Origin: Allodiplogaster sudhausi
Lineage: Eukaryota; Nematoda; Chromadorea; Rhabditida; Diplogasteridae
DNA length: 64,000 nt
NCBI GenBank assembly: GCA_945643635.1
Contig: CALZFC010000090.1
Span: 1,369,001-1,433,000 of the forward strand
Direction: 5' to 3'
Of this stretch, positions 11,881 to 22,000 are shown piece after piece; position 1 is the stretch's first letter; the number at the start of each line of letters is the position of its first letter. A program made the position numbers and the translations under genes. The notes under the pieces are model-generated. The model had not been told where the DNA came from, did no database searches, and saw only the letters and a list, made by a program, of their open reading frames with translations.

Positions 11881-12830
11881 TGTGTAGATAAATGTCAGAA
11901 GCAAATATTGCGTTAATGCATTATTACCGGAGGTAGATGAAAATGTATATTTATTATTTCTGCTCACGATAACGCTCATTTTCTTGATAAATAAAAGAAA
12001 TTATTGATCTTCGCTACTGCTTTTATTATCCATCTGAGCAGGAATCATACTAGAAAGTGAGCGACGATCATGATGTGACCGAATGTAAAAGAAATTAAAG
12101 AAATAAAATGAATAAAAATCTATTTAAAAATGACTCTCATTCTTCCTCGCTCTTTTTCTTTTTCTTTTCTCTCTCTCTCCCTCTCCCTCTCTCTTTCTCT
12201 CTCTCTTTCTATCTCTCTTTCTCTCTCTCTCTCTCTGTCTCTCTAAAAGATCCTCGGTCTCGGTATCCTAAAGTTTGGCGTCTTCCTCCCTGCACTTGGA
12301 CTCCTCGTACAGGTCGGGGAGGTTCCAACGGGTGCATCTAATGAATCCATCGTTGAAGAGACACGCACTCCTTTCGGTGGCTGAAGTAAAAATTCTTTTT
12401 TTTATGTTTAAAAATGTATTTACGCTTGTTTAAAAATTTAATATTTATTTATTTACTGCATATTTCGTCGCGAGGCATTAATTTAAAAAAAATTTATCAA
12501 GATGAATGTGGCATGAGCCGTTCTAGCTCTCTCTCTCTCTCTCTATGTCTCTCTCTCTCTCTCTCTAGGCACTCACTCTCTATTTCTCATTCTCTCTCTA
12601 CTGATGCTGCTGCTGTAGTTACAGTAACCCTTCGAGTATACGGTAGCATTCTACAGTACCCTGGAAGGCGGCGGATACGGTGGAGGGAGAGGGAGGCCGG
12701 CGGGCGGGAGGACGGGCGTCGCTTCGTAGCCGGAGAAGATGTCGTCACGGGAGAGGAAGCAGCAGCACGCCGTGACAGGGATGCAGAAGAAGAAGAAGAT
12801 CACGATCACCAGACTCGCGATCTCGCTGGG

Positions 12831-12864
<34 letters not shown>

Positions 12865-12893
12865 GGGAGAGAGAGAGAAAGAGAGAGAGAGAG
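11881..12893. repeat. IR1 right arm, about 1 kb inverted repeat
   Basis: Inverted copy of 9,560-10,596 with few differences. It starts sharply at TGTGTAGATAAATG and ends in GA-rich DNA. It carries an inverted copy of the membrane protein exon 2. Confidence 0.9.
12654..12828 (-). pseudogene. Inverted copy of the membrane-protein exon 2 without exon 1
   Basis: The minus strand codes the same residues as 9,639-9,813, from EIASLVIV to PPPSRVL, with an intact acceptor. No copy of the cysteine-rich exon 1 is found beyond 12,893, so this is a partial gene. It could be expressed only if spliced to another upstream exon. Confidence 0.75.
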
Positions 12894-13353
12894 AAGTTCG
12901 AGAGCAAAAATTGCGAGCATTCATCTCGTGTGGTCGCCTTTGGTTAGATCTTTCTGTTTATATTATCTCCGAACATAGGATTAAAATTCATCGGTTAAAC
13001 AAGTTTTCATAGGCTTTTTGTTGTAGCATGCTTGTTTATTCCACGTGGAAAAAGGTGAATTGTGGTGACCTTTCTAAAATAAACGAGGTTTTTTTTTCAG
13101 AGGAATCCGATTTGTACTTGAAGGTCATTCCAAAAGACAAAAAAACTGTTCTTTTATATGCAAATATGATTAAATTGTTCTTTTTCAAACGTCTTATTTC
13201 AACACTTGTTCTCCAGAAGGTGACTTTTATGCGAATAGACTAGAGAATGGTGAGCATTTTTTAACTGGGCTAGTAGGGTAGGAGGGAGGGAGAAGCTAGA
13301 AGGGAATGAATGAGAAGCGGAGCACGACGACGACCAGAAGAGGCGAGCGAAGG
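12894..13353. other. No supported gene
   Basis: AT-rich DNA with short ORFs only; nothing recognised. It separates IR1 from the next minus-strand gene. Confidence 0.6.
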
Positions 13354-14239
13354 TCAAGCGCCATTTTCGATGAGCATCCGAGCAGTGTTGTCCGAGTCAT
13401 CGAAGATGCTCTTGGCCTGGTCGAAGACTCCGAGCAGCACGAGGACGTCCTCGGAAGGGAGTCCCGCTGGGTGGGCGCCGGCAGCCACGTCCTTGTTTAT
13501 CGCCTGTAAGAGAGTAGAGATTGAGGGAGAGAGAGAGAGAGAGCGAGAGAGAGAAAGCGAGGGTGAGAGAGAGAAAGAGAGGATGAGAGAGAGAAGAAGT
13601 GCCCACTCTGTTCAACGCGGACTTGGCGTCGACCATTTGAGAGTACGCGGCCGCCATCTCTTTTCCAAGCTCGAGCCACTTGCGCAGTCCCTCGTCCTTG
13701 TCCGCATCCCGGCCCACAACATGCGAGTTCAAGCGCCTCTCCAGGCAGTCGTGGTGAGCTATCTGCAACCATTTTTACTTTTTATTTCATTTCATTCTCC
13801 ATTTCGCAAAGCAGTTGGCAAGTCGTTAACAACGAGATAACGAGAGAAGCTTCGTCACTAACGAGAAGCTTCTTCCTCGTCCAATGAGACGTGGTGGTGG
13901 ACTTCGCGATCGTCTTCACAGGGACTTGTCCGGGGAGCAGCGGGCCAGGCACCTTCTTTTTCATGTGCACTACCTTTATCTTCGTCTTGAGCTTGTGCGG
14001 CTTGTCTGGCCGTATGTTGAAGAGCGGCTGCTTTTGTGCGATCCTCAAAGAAAGCTCAAGTAATAAGTGCGAGAAGAGTGAGAAAGAGGAAACAGAATGC
14101 TCAAGTATACTGTTCTCTCTCACTACTCCTTGACTAACAAGTTGTTGGCAGTGGCAATGACGAGAAGAGTCGTGGTCGGGGTCTGACGCGTCGCGGTCTG
14201 CGGCTGATGCGTCGCGGTCGGGGTCTGCTGGTCGCTCAT
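13354..14239 (-). CDS. Unrecognised protein, four exons
   Basis: Minus-strand exons 14139-14239 (start), 13863-14043, 13607-13762 and 13354-13503 (TGA at 13,356) join in frame to a product of about 195 residues. The start MSDQQTPTAT leads a Thr/Gln-rich segment. Exon 2 is Lys/Pro-rich with KLKTKIKVVHMKKK. Exons 3 and 4 look like a helical domain (LRKWLELGKEMAAAY, then VLVLLGVFDQAKSIFDD). The last intron is GA-rich on plus, that is CT-rich on the sense strand, and ends TTACAG. The acceptor of exon 2 (TTTGAG) is atypical, so that exon's edge may be wrong. There is no signal peptide or known motif. Its upstream DNA begins IR2. Confidence 0.5.
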
Positions 14240-14251
14240 CCTCCCTCTTCT

Positions 14252-14912
14252 TCGCACGAAAATCCAAAGCAATGATTCCTTTTTTCAACTTCCATCGCTT
14301 TTATACTCTTCAACTATGCACTTTCCATGCACTTCCCCCTGTTTTCACAATTCCGACAAGTAATCATGTCCTCTATTGACCTCAAAGTAGACTTGGCCTT
14401 TCATTTTTGCACGGATTCCTTTCCGTTTAAATTCGTTTTTTTTTTGTGAAATATACACGACTTCTTAAGGAACTTACTTACGGAAGCAGTTTTATGATAA
14501 GCGTTTTCTTGTATAGCAGAAATAAAACGATTGCATATGCATATAATCTTACAAAATTTTGACATATATAAATTAGTCTAATATTTGCATTCTCAATTCT
14601 AGTAAATACGATTTCATCATGCTTTCACATGTATACAAATCCAATTCACTGAAACCACGTGGAATGATCACGTAAAAAAGGCGACGTTTCAACGGATAAA
14701 AGTCAGCATAGCATATCTATATAGTATATGCCAAGCGCTCTAAAGCGTGTGGTGTCCTAAGTGAGGTCAAGAAATTTTAAGCTCAATTGGCTGAATTACA
14801 AAAAAACTTTCTTGCAATAAACTGTGCAAGATCTTTACTCCTCTACGGCTAGCCTTCATCGAGAGCATAAAAAGTAAAGCTCTTTTAAGTGCCATCGAGA
14901 ATCTTGCAAATG
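14252..14912. repeat. IR2 left arm
   Basis: Inverted match to 22,408-22,789. Shared blocks include GCAATGATTCC, CACAATTCCGACAAG, AAGGCGACxTTTCAACGG and GAATCTTGCAAATGAAA. The left arm holds about 250 bases (14,375-14,640) not found in the right arm. It starts just upstream of the 13,354-14,239 gene, so it may carry that gene's promoter. Confidence 0.75.
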
Positions 14913-15403
14913 AAATGAAAAATAGTCAAAAAAAATCGAGAACAAAGGTGACTCTCTCTTCTCTCTCTCTCACATCATCCATAATTGATGAGAAGGCACA
15001 ATTGGCAGCGCTACCAGAGATATTTCCATTTTTTTTTCGGGAAATGAAAGCAGCAGACGGTCGTATTCTTGCTCTTCCATATTCTCCCATGGAATATCCA
15101 ACAGAATATTTTCAAGGTTACTTTCCCAATTGACCTTTAAGTTCATGTAATAAAATTCTATTGCCAATAACATTGAAATTAGCACCGTCCAATTTTTACT
15201 CTTTTTCCACTTTAAACAATTGCAAGCATCAAAATTATTATATTTTATGGATTAGTGTTCTCAACTTTTCGAAAAAGTCACGAACATCGAGCTCATTAAA
15301 TGTGTTGTTGTTCAGTGATTTAGTCTGCATACTTTATTCAAGAAGACGAGAGTGACAGAAGCAAAACTCAGCGGTGACTGTGTTCGGAGCGGGTCGGGGC
15401 CAA
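14913..15403. other. No supported gene
   Basis: AT-rich DNA downstream of the minus-strand MSP gene; small ORFs without splice or family support. Confidence 0.6.
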
Positions 15404-15997
15404 TCAGGGGTTGTATTCGATGGGGAGATTCTTGCGGCGGACCATGCCGTCGCCCTGGAACCACTCGCGGCGGAACTGCTTGGCGGCGCCGTCCGGGGTG
15501 TTGGTCCACTCGATGGTGATGCGGTCGTTGTTCGTGTCCTCCTGAAATGAATTCATTATGTTTACCATTTGTTTTTGATTGATGTTGCTAGACGATATTT
15601 TTTTTAAAATTTACTTGGCCGTAGGCGAAGGCGTCACAGGAGACAGCGACCAGGACGGGCTCCTTGGGGTCGAGGACACCGCTCGCGGGGTCGACTCCCA
15701 GACGCTTCATGTTGGTGGTCTTAAAGGCCCAGCCGATGCGGCGGGCGGAGCTGTTGATCACCTGAAAAAAATTAATTAAAACAAAACAATCACAACCGAT
15801 TCCTAATGCGACTGGGAGATGAAATTATTAGTTGCTCATGAAATAAAAGGTAGAGTTGAATCAAAATTAGGAGAGGGCGAGATATCTGAAGTATCCACCT
15901 TGATGTGGTAGGTGTGCTTGTCGTCGTAGGGCGCGTTGAAGACGACCTTGGAGTTGGGCTGAGTGGCGATGTCGCCGGGGGGAACGGACTGGGCCAT
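15404..15997 (-). CDS. msp: Major sperm protein (MSP)
   Basis: Three exons, 15899-15997, 15615-15761 and 15404-15541, code a 127-residue protein starting [20 protein letters not shown] and ending [11 protein letters not shown], the usual MSP length and ends. MSP is the actin-like cytoskeletal protein of nematode sperm, which crawl by MSP filament assembly; released MSP also signals oocyte maturation. The single immunoglobulin-like MSP domain fills the whole chain. Exon sizes (99, 147 and 138 nt) equal those of the plus-strand copy, and the two genes start 479 bp apart, head to head, so they share one intergenic promoter region. The coding DNA is GC-rich against AT-rich flanks, as expected for highly expressed genes. 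Confidence 0.97.
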
Positions 15998-16476
15998 TTA
16001 AGCAAGAGAGGAGACGAGAGTAACAGTCGGAGACTGATGGGGAATCATGACTCTGGGCCCTTTTATACGGAAGTTTGCCATGTAAATTAGGAATATTATC
16101 CAGATTAGGAATATGAAGATTATTTTCTAGAATTTTCGCACGCAAGTGACTTTATTCAAATTCTTTGTTCTGCATTTTGAAATAATCTTTAAATGATTGA
16201 ACTTGCGATTTCTTTTTGCGAATGCGTGAGAAAACAAATAACTTTGGAATTATCATGAGAAAAGTTCATATTACAAATTACATCGACAAACAATGCATAA
16301 TTAATGTTGAAAAAGACAATGGCTAATCGGGAGGAACAGGGAAATAAAAAAAAAAATGCATACATTAAAAGTGTACTTTTGACGTCTTTCCGGTCAAAGT
16401 TTCGTATAAAAGAGCTGAATTGAAGGGTTCTCCATCAGTTTCCTGCTCTGTTTCCCCGGCCTTCTCTCCTGCTGAA
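15998..16476. promoter_or_regulatory. Shared divergent intergenic region of the two MSP genes
   Basis: A 479-bp AT-rich gap lies between two MSP start codons. It must hold both 5' UTRs and promoters. TTTTATACGG near 16,060 (read in reverse for the minus gene) and TCGTATAAAAG near 16,403 are TATA-like and lie at similar distances (about 60-75 bases) from each start codon. Confidence 0.55.
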
Positions 16477-17069
16477 ATGGCCCAGTCCGTTCCCCCCGGC
16501 GACATCGCCACTCAGCCCAACTCCAAGGTCGTCTTCAACGCGCCCTACGACGACAAGCACACCTACCACATCAAGGTTGATTTTTTTTAGCTTGTCCCCG
16601 TTAAAAAATTACCCCAAAATGCCCCCGATTATAATATCATCTTAAAACCCGGGAACCATTTCCAATTCTTTCCATATATCATACCTCCTGGTTGTGATTG
16701 TGTTTACAGCATTCACTTTCAGGTGATCAACAGCTCCGCCCGCCGCATCGGCTGGGCCTTCAAGACCACGAACATGAAGCGTCTGGGAGTCGACCCCGCG
16801 AGCGGTGTCCTCGACCCCAAGGAGCCCGTCCTGGTCGCTGTCTCCTGCGATGCCTTCGCCTATGGCCAGGTAATATTTTATATGAAAAATAAACTTCCTT
16901 ATGAACCAACCTTAACCATAGTTACTTCCAGGAAGACACGAACAACGACCGCATCACCATCGAGTGGACCAACACCCCGGACGGCGCCGCCAAGCAGTTC
17001 CGCCGTGAGTGGTTCCAGGGCGACGGCATGGTCCGCCGCAAGAACCTCCCCATCGAGTACAACCCCTGA
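16477..17069 (+). CDS. msp: Major sperm protein (MSP)
   Basis: Exons 16477-16575, 16723-16869 and 16932-17069 (TGA) code a 127-residue MSP, apparently the same protein as the minus-strand gene. Donors GTTGAT and GTAATA and acceptors TTTCAG and TTCCAG are normal for nematodes. Silent differences exist (for example GCCTAT against GCCTAC, GAAGAC against GAGGAC), while introns differ strongly in sequence and length. That pattern fits purifying selection or gene conversion limited to exons. A further exon remnant lies at 11,826. Confidence 0.97.
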
Positions 17070-17261
17070 GCTATCACTCTTCTTCTTTCCTTTTCGCATT
17101 GCTCTCTCCATCTTTAAGTCAAATAAAGCAGTGAATATATCCAACTTATCAGTTGGATGATTAGATTTCTAGATTTCTACAAGAAACCGTTCCATCATAG
17201 CCATAAAGCGTGGGAATATTAGAGCCCATTTCTTCCCACGCTGATGTTTGCCGAATACATC

Positions 17262-17427
17262 TGATTAGTTGGCCCGTGTACGGCGTGATTTGGCCCGTGT
17301 ACGTCGTGGGAAATTAACCCCTTTAAATAGACCGCGTTGTACAGTGTATGGCACCTTTTCCTATTTCATCGTGGAATTGGTCTACAATAGACAAGATAAA
17401 TACTTACTAAATACTATCTTGTTGACA
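17262..17427 (+). repeat. Candidate 5' LTR
   Basis: Contains a short direct repeat (TTGGCCCGTGTACG twice, 17,270-17,305) and a TATA-like box. It ends in ACA just before the primer-binding-like TGGCGACC. The left edge is uncertain because no second LTR is present for comparison. Confidence 0.45.
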
Positions 17428-17642
17428 TGGCGACCATGGCCTCTACATGAACCACATATCACAATCATATCTGCACATTGGCAGTAGCTTACATCACTAA
17501 GCAATCATTCACTCATTTACATTCAGCGACTGTAAGAGACAGACTTCGCGAAACAATCATTCACATGATCCAATACTGATTCACATTGTGATCGGAAGCA
17601 AGGAAAAATAATCCTTCATGACACAATCACTCACTGATTATA

Positions 17643-19022
17643 ATGTCAGGAAAAATCAGACAAACCTTGGGACGAACCCGAGCAACACTATCAAGAAGAA
17701 CAGAACTTCTTGCAAAGCATAATGAATCCACAATCAAGCTGGATTTCACTAAGACTGATAATGATACTATTATCGAGCTCTTTGACGAATTGATCATATC
17801 ACGAAACAATGTACAAGAAAGCTATGAAAAGCTGAAATCATACCATGATCAATTTGAAACCATTGCGAAATCTTCCAAGGAGGAAGAAGATATCATGAAG
17901 ACATTTCTTCAGACACATGACTATCGCCCTACTATGACTGAGGCAAACAAACTCATCATCAGTACTGACAATCTCTTAAAGAAATTGAGAGAAGAAGGAA
18001 AGAAAAGAAAAATTGCCGTTCCATCTATCGATGAAAATGGCTCAGAATTATCAGCTAAAACAGCGAGATCCAATTCTCATACAAAAATGCATCATTCCAC
18101 AGCAGTCATCGATATTGACTCAGAGATAAATCCAATCTCACCCATACAACCAACTCATCCGACTAACGCTCCTACAGCAACTCTTCCGCAACCGAGAACT
18201 ACTACTCACGCACCTTCAGCACTTCAATCTGGATTCGCAAGTCGGGTCAAAATACCTACATTTTGTGGTGACATCTTGAAATGGCCAGAATTTCGCGATA
18301 CATTCAATGCTCTGATCGGACATACAGACATTGAACCTGTTTCAAAATTAAGTCTTCTTGGAGAAGCAAAAGAACTTCTTTCTGGATTACAACATGTTGG
18401 CGAAAATTATGACATCGCCATGATCATTCTTTCTCAAGACTATGAAAAACCTCATCTTGTCGCACAATCACTGTTATCAAAATTGAATCATCTTCAACCA
18501 TGCGAGAATGACAAAAGAAATCTAAGACATTTCTACACTCGCTTGAATGCAATCATACAGCAACTATGTCCTCAAGGCGATCTGGATTCACCCGAACTCC
18601 TGGTCAGTCAAATTCTTTCCAAATTACCGCTCTATCTACAGACTCGCATCGTAAAAGATGCAGAAACCAAAAGAGTCGGAATATTTAATGTTCTTCGTCT
18701 ACTCAGAGAAATAGTGGAAGAAGAGAGAATTGAAAACATTCTCACTACTGGTTCATCAAACATATCCATACCTAATCGAAGAATTGAATTCAATACTCAT
18801 CATCTTGTCAATAAATGCAAACTATGCAATGACAGACATCATTCAGTATACAACTGTACAATGTATACTACACCACGCGATCGCAATACGGCAGCACATC
18901 AAATGAAGCTATGCAAGAATTGCTTGCATAATAATCACATTACTGCAAATTGCACATCAAGCCTTACTGCAAAAATTGCAACAAAAGGCATCACACAAGC
19001 CTTTGCTTCAATTCATCTATGA
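17643..19022 (+). CDS. gag: BEL/Pao gag-like protein
   Basis: A 459-codon ORF from ATG. Residues 1-115 are charged and helical. Residues 190-370 match the DUF1759 gag domain (KIPTFCGDILKWPEFRDTF, then QDYEKPHLVAQSLLSKL). Near the end are CxxC...H...C knuckle-like motifs (CKLCNDRHHSVYNC and LCKNCLHNNHITANC). The third knuckle (YCKNCNKRHH) is read only in the pol frame, one base back. The frame change lies about 18,950-18,965. It may be a one-base deletion or a frameshift site; no classic slippery heptamer with a stem is evident. Confidence 0.85.
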   Translation: MSGKIRQTLGRTRATLSRRTELLAKHNESTIKLDFTKTDNDTIIELFDELIISRNNVQESYEKLKSYHDQFETIAKSSKEEEDIMKTFLQTHDYRPTMTEANKLIISTDNLLKKLREEGKKRKIAVPSIDENGSELSAKTARSNSHTKMHHSTAVIDIDSEINPISPIQPTHPTNAPTATLPQPRTTTHAPSALQSGFASRVKIPTFCGDILKWPEFRDTFNALIGHTDIEPVSKLSLLGEAKELLSGLQHVGENYDIAMIILSQDYEKPHLVAQSLLSKLNHLQPCENDKRNLRHFYTRLNAIIQQLCPQGDLDSPELLVSQILSKLPLYLQTRIVKDAETKRVGIFNVLRLLREIVEEERIENILTTGSSNISIPNRRIEFNTHHLVNKCKLCNDRHHSVYNCTMYTTPRDRNTAAHQMKLCKNCLHNNHITANCTSSLTAKIATKGITQAFASIHL

Positions 19023-22000
19023 ATACAAGGAGACCAGCGCCTAATTTCTCATCGAATACATGGCGACAGCCACAAATGCGATTTGCGCAGAATCGAAATC
19101 AGTATCAATCTCATACAACTCATCAGAATCAAAATCATCCGCCCATAAATACAAATGGCAATCGATTCAATCACAGTGGAAACACAAATCGAAATATATC
19201 AAATACACAGAGAAACCAATTCTCTCCGCCTAGAAATCAATCGCAAGTGCCGCAAGCACACAGTCCAAACACAAATTCCCGCGTTACTCATCATACGCCT
19301 CGCTCTATTCCACAACAACATTCGTCTGCTCCGCAACAGCAGCAAAGGAGAAATAATCATACCACTATTATTGCCGAGACTGATTCAATGAACACAGAGA
19401 GATCAAATCTGAATTCTTCTATCTCTGCAGATACTCTACACACTCACAATGATATCATGGAAGAAGACTCAACTCTTCTATGCACACATGTGAATTTGAT
19501 CAATCCAGACGAACCTGAGAAAATCATAAAAGCAACTGCACTCATTGACTCAGGCAGTTCTACATCATACATCACTGAACACATGGTTGAAAAATTGAAT
19601 TTAATTCCTACACATACAAAAAACATAAATGTCTACGGATTTGGTTCTGAGACTCCTCAGAAAATTCAATCAACTACTCACAAGGTAGAACTCATCCTTG
19701 ATGACGGACGTCGTCTAAAAATACATCCTCGCTCTGTTCCAATCATATGCCATTCGTTGGAGTGGGTGAAAGCAGAAGGCGACGGAGAAATTCACATGAA
19801 CAGTCAGCCAGACATTCTCATCGGGAACAATCATTTCCTGCATCTCTTACTCTCTCCAAATTTTTACATTCGACGACTTAACAACGGTCATGTCATGATG
19901 AATACATCTATCGGTCCAATCATCGGAGGACAAAAATATTCACATCACACTATGCACAACCTTGTTGCATCAGCATCATGCCCAGAAAAAGAAAATGAAC
20001 ATGAGAGAAATCTCGACAATATTGTTCAAAAAATGTGGAACCTGGAATCACTGGGAATAACCGATCCACCTGAACAAGATGATGATGAAGAATGCATGAG
20101 AATCTTCAAGAAGTCTATTCATTATGACAACACAGAAAACCGATACATGGTCAGTCTTCCACTTAAGGTTGATCCATCTGAGCTTCCATCTAACTTTTTT
20201 CTCGCACTGAGAAGGCTCACAAGTAATTACAATCATCTACGGAAAAATACGGAAAATCTTATGAAATATCATCAAATCTTCACAGAACAACTGGAACTTG
20301 GCATACTCGAAGATATCCCTCCATGGGACACAACTCTCTCTGATGAGAAAATCAAAGAGTGGCTCTCTCTCATCTCTGCATTCGATACATCGGATGTCAA
20401 AATACAACGACTTGCTATTCCATATCCACATGACAATTGCAAATTTGAATTACATGCATTTGTTGACGCATCAGGAATTGCGTACTGTGCAGTCGTATAC
20501 TTGGTATGCCGACGACCTGATGAAACAGCAACATCCACATTACTACTTTCAAAATCACGCCTTGCTCATCCAAAAGTTCAAATGCCAATACCAAGGCTTG
20601 AACTTATGTCAAATGTACTTGGAGCAACACTTCTTGCACATGAGCAGAAGGAAATCAATATATCCATTGAATTTACATTCATTTTCAGTCCTGACAGCAT
20701 GATTGCACTCAACTGGATCACAGGAGGCAAAACTCTCCCCATATTCATTCACAACAGAGTGAAGAAAATTGCACAGCTCGTTCCAAATGCAAAATTTCAT
20801 CATATTGAAGGAACATTGAATCCAGCTGACATTGGTAGTCGCGGATGCAGTATCGAAGAATTGAAAGAAAACAAACATTGGTGGAAAGGACCAAAATTCC
20901 TTACATCCCCACCATCTACTTGGCCAACTCAGCCATTGATGACCTCAACTACCACTCTACATGTGACAGAAAATCGAATTCATACAATTGAACATTCAGA
21001 AAACAAATTCTTTACAACGACTCAATTCAGCTCATGGACAAGAGTTCTGAATATCATGATCACAATTCTACTCTTCATGTCGAAATGCTCAAAATCATTT
21101 CGAGAAAAATTCGGTTCTACTCGAATTGACTTAGCTGAAAAGGCAAAAATTAAACTGTATTTCATTGCTCAAAATCAGCATCCACCTTCGGACAAGGAGA
21201 TTTCAAAATTCAGAATGTTCATGTGCAAAAATACTCTTCTCTGGAAATGCCGAGGAAGAACATGCAATTCTGACCTATCAGACGATACCAAATATCCGAT
21301 ATGGTTACCACGTCAACATCACATCACTCATCTACTTATTCTTCATATTCACAATCACTTAAACCACGCTGGCATAGAACAAACCATTGTGGCGATCAGA
21401 CAAAAATTCTGGATTTCAAAAATCAGAACATCAGTTCAATCTACAATTACTCAAAATTGTTACTTCTGCCGAAAAGCAAAGGCACGTCCATACAAACTAC
21501 CAGAATTTCCTTCTCATCCATCATTTCGTACAAGTCCACCAGAACACGTATTTTCTCACTGTGGCATGGATATTGCTGGACCAATGCAATACAGAAAATC
21601 TGATTCAACACTTGCAAAAGTTTGGATTCTTCTCATTACATGCCTCAATTCACGAGCAATTTATCTTGATACAATTCTGGATATGAGCACAGAAACTCTT
21701 CTATCACGAATTCGACGATTTGTGGCCACACATGGCTCACCCATTCGCATCATCTGTGATAATGCACCTTCATTTCATGCTCTCAACAAACTCCAGAACA
21801 CATTACGTTCTGCTGACAAACATTCTTCTCTGATTGATTATTGCTCAGAAAATGGAATTCGCTTCTCATTTATTACTGCTCACTCACCCTGGAGCGGTGG
21901 CTTCTATGAAAGACTCATCGGTCTCACCAAAAAATGCTTAAAAAATTGCATCGGACGTCGTATATTACACATCGAAGAATTCACAACACTTGTAAAAGAA

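Noticed and set aside
18900..19000. Programmed -1 frameshift between gag and pol
   Set aside because: No clear slippery heptamer with downstream structure was seen; a one-base deletion is as likely, so it is only noted.
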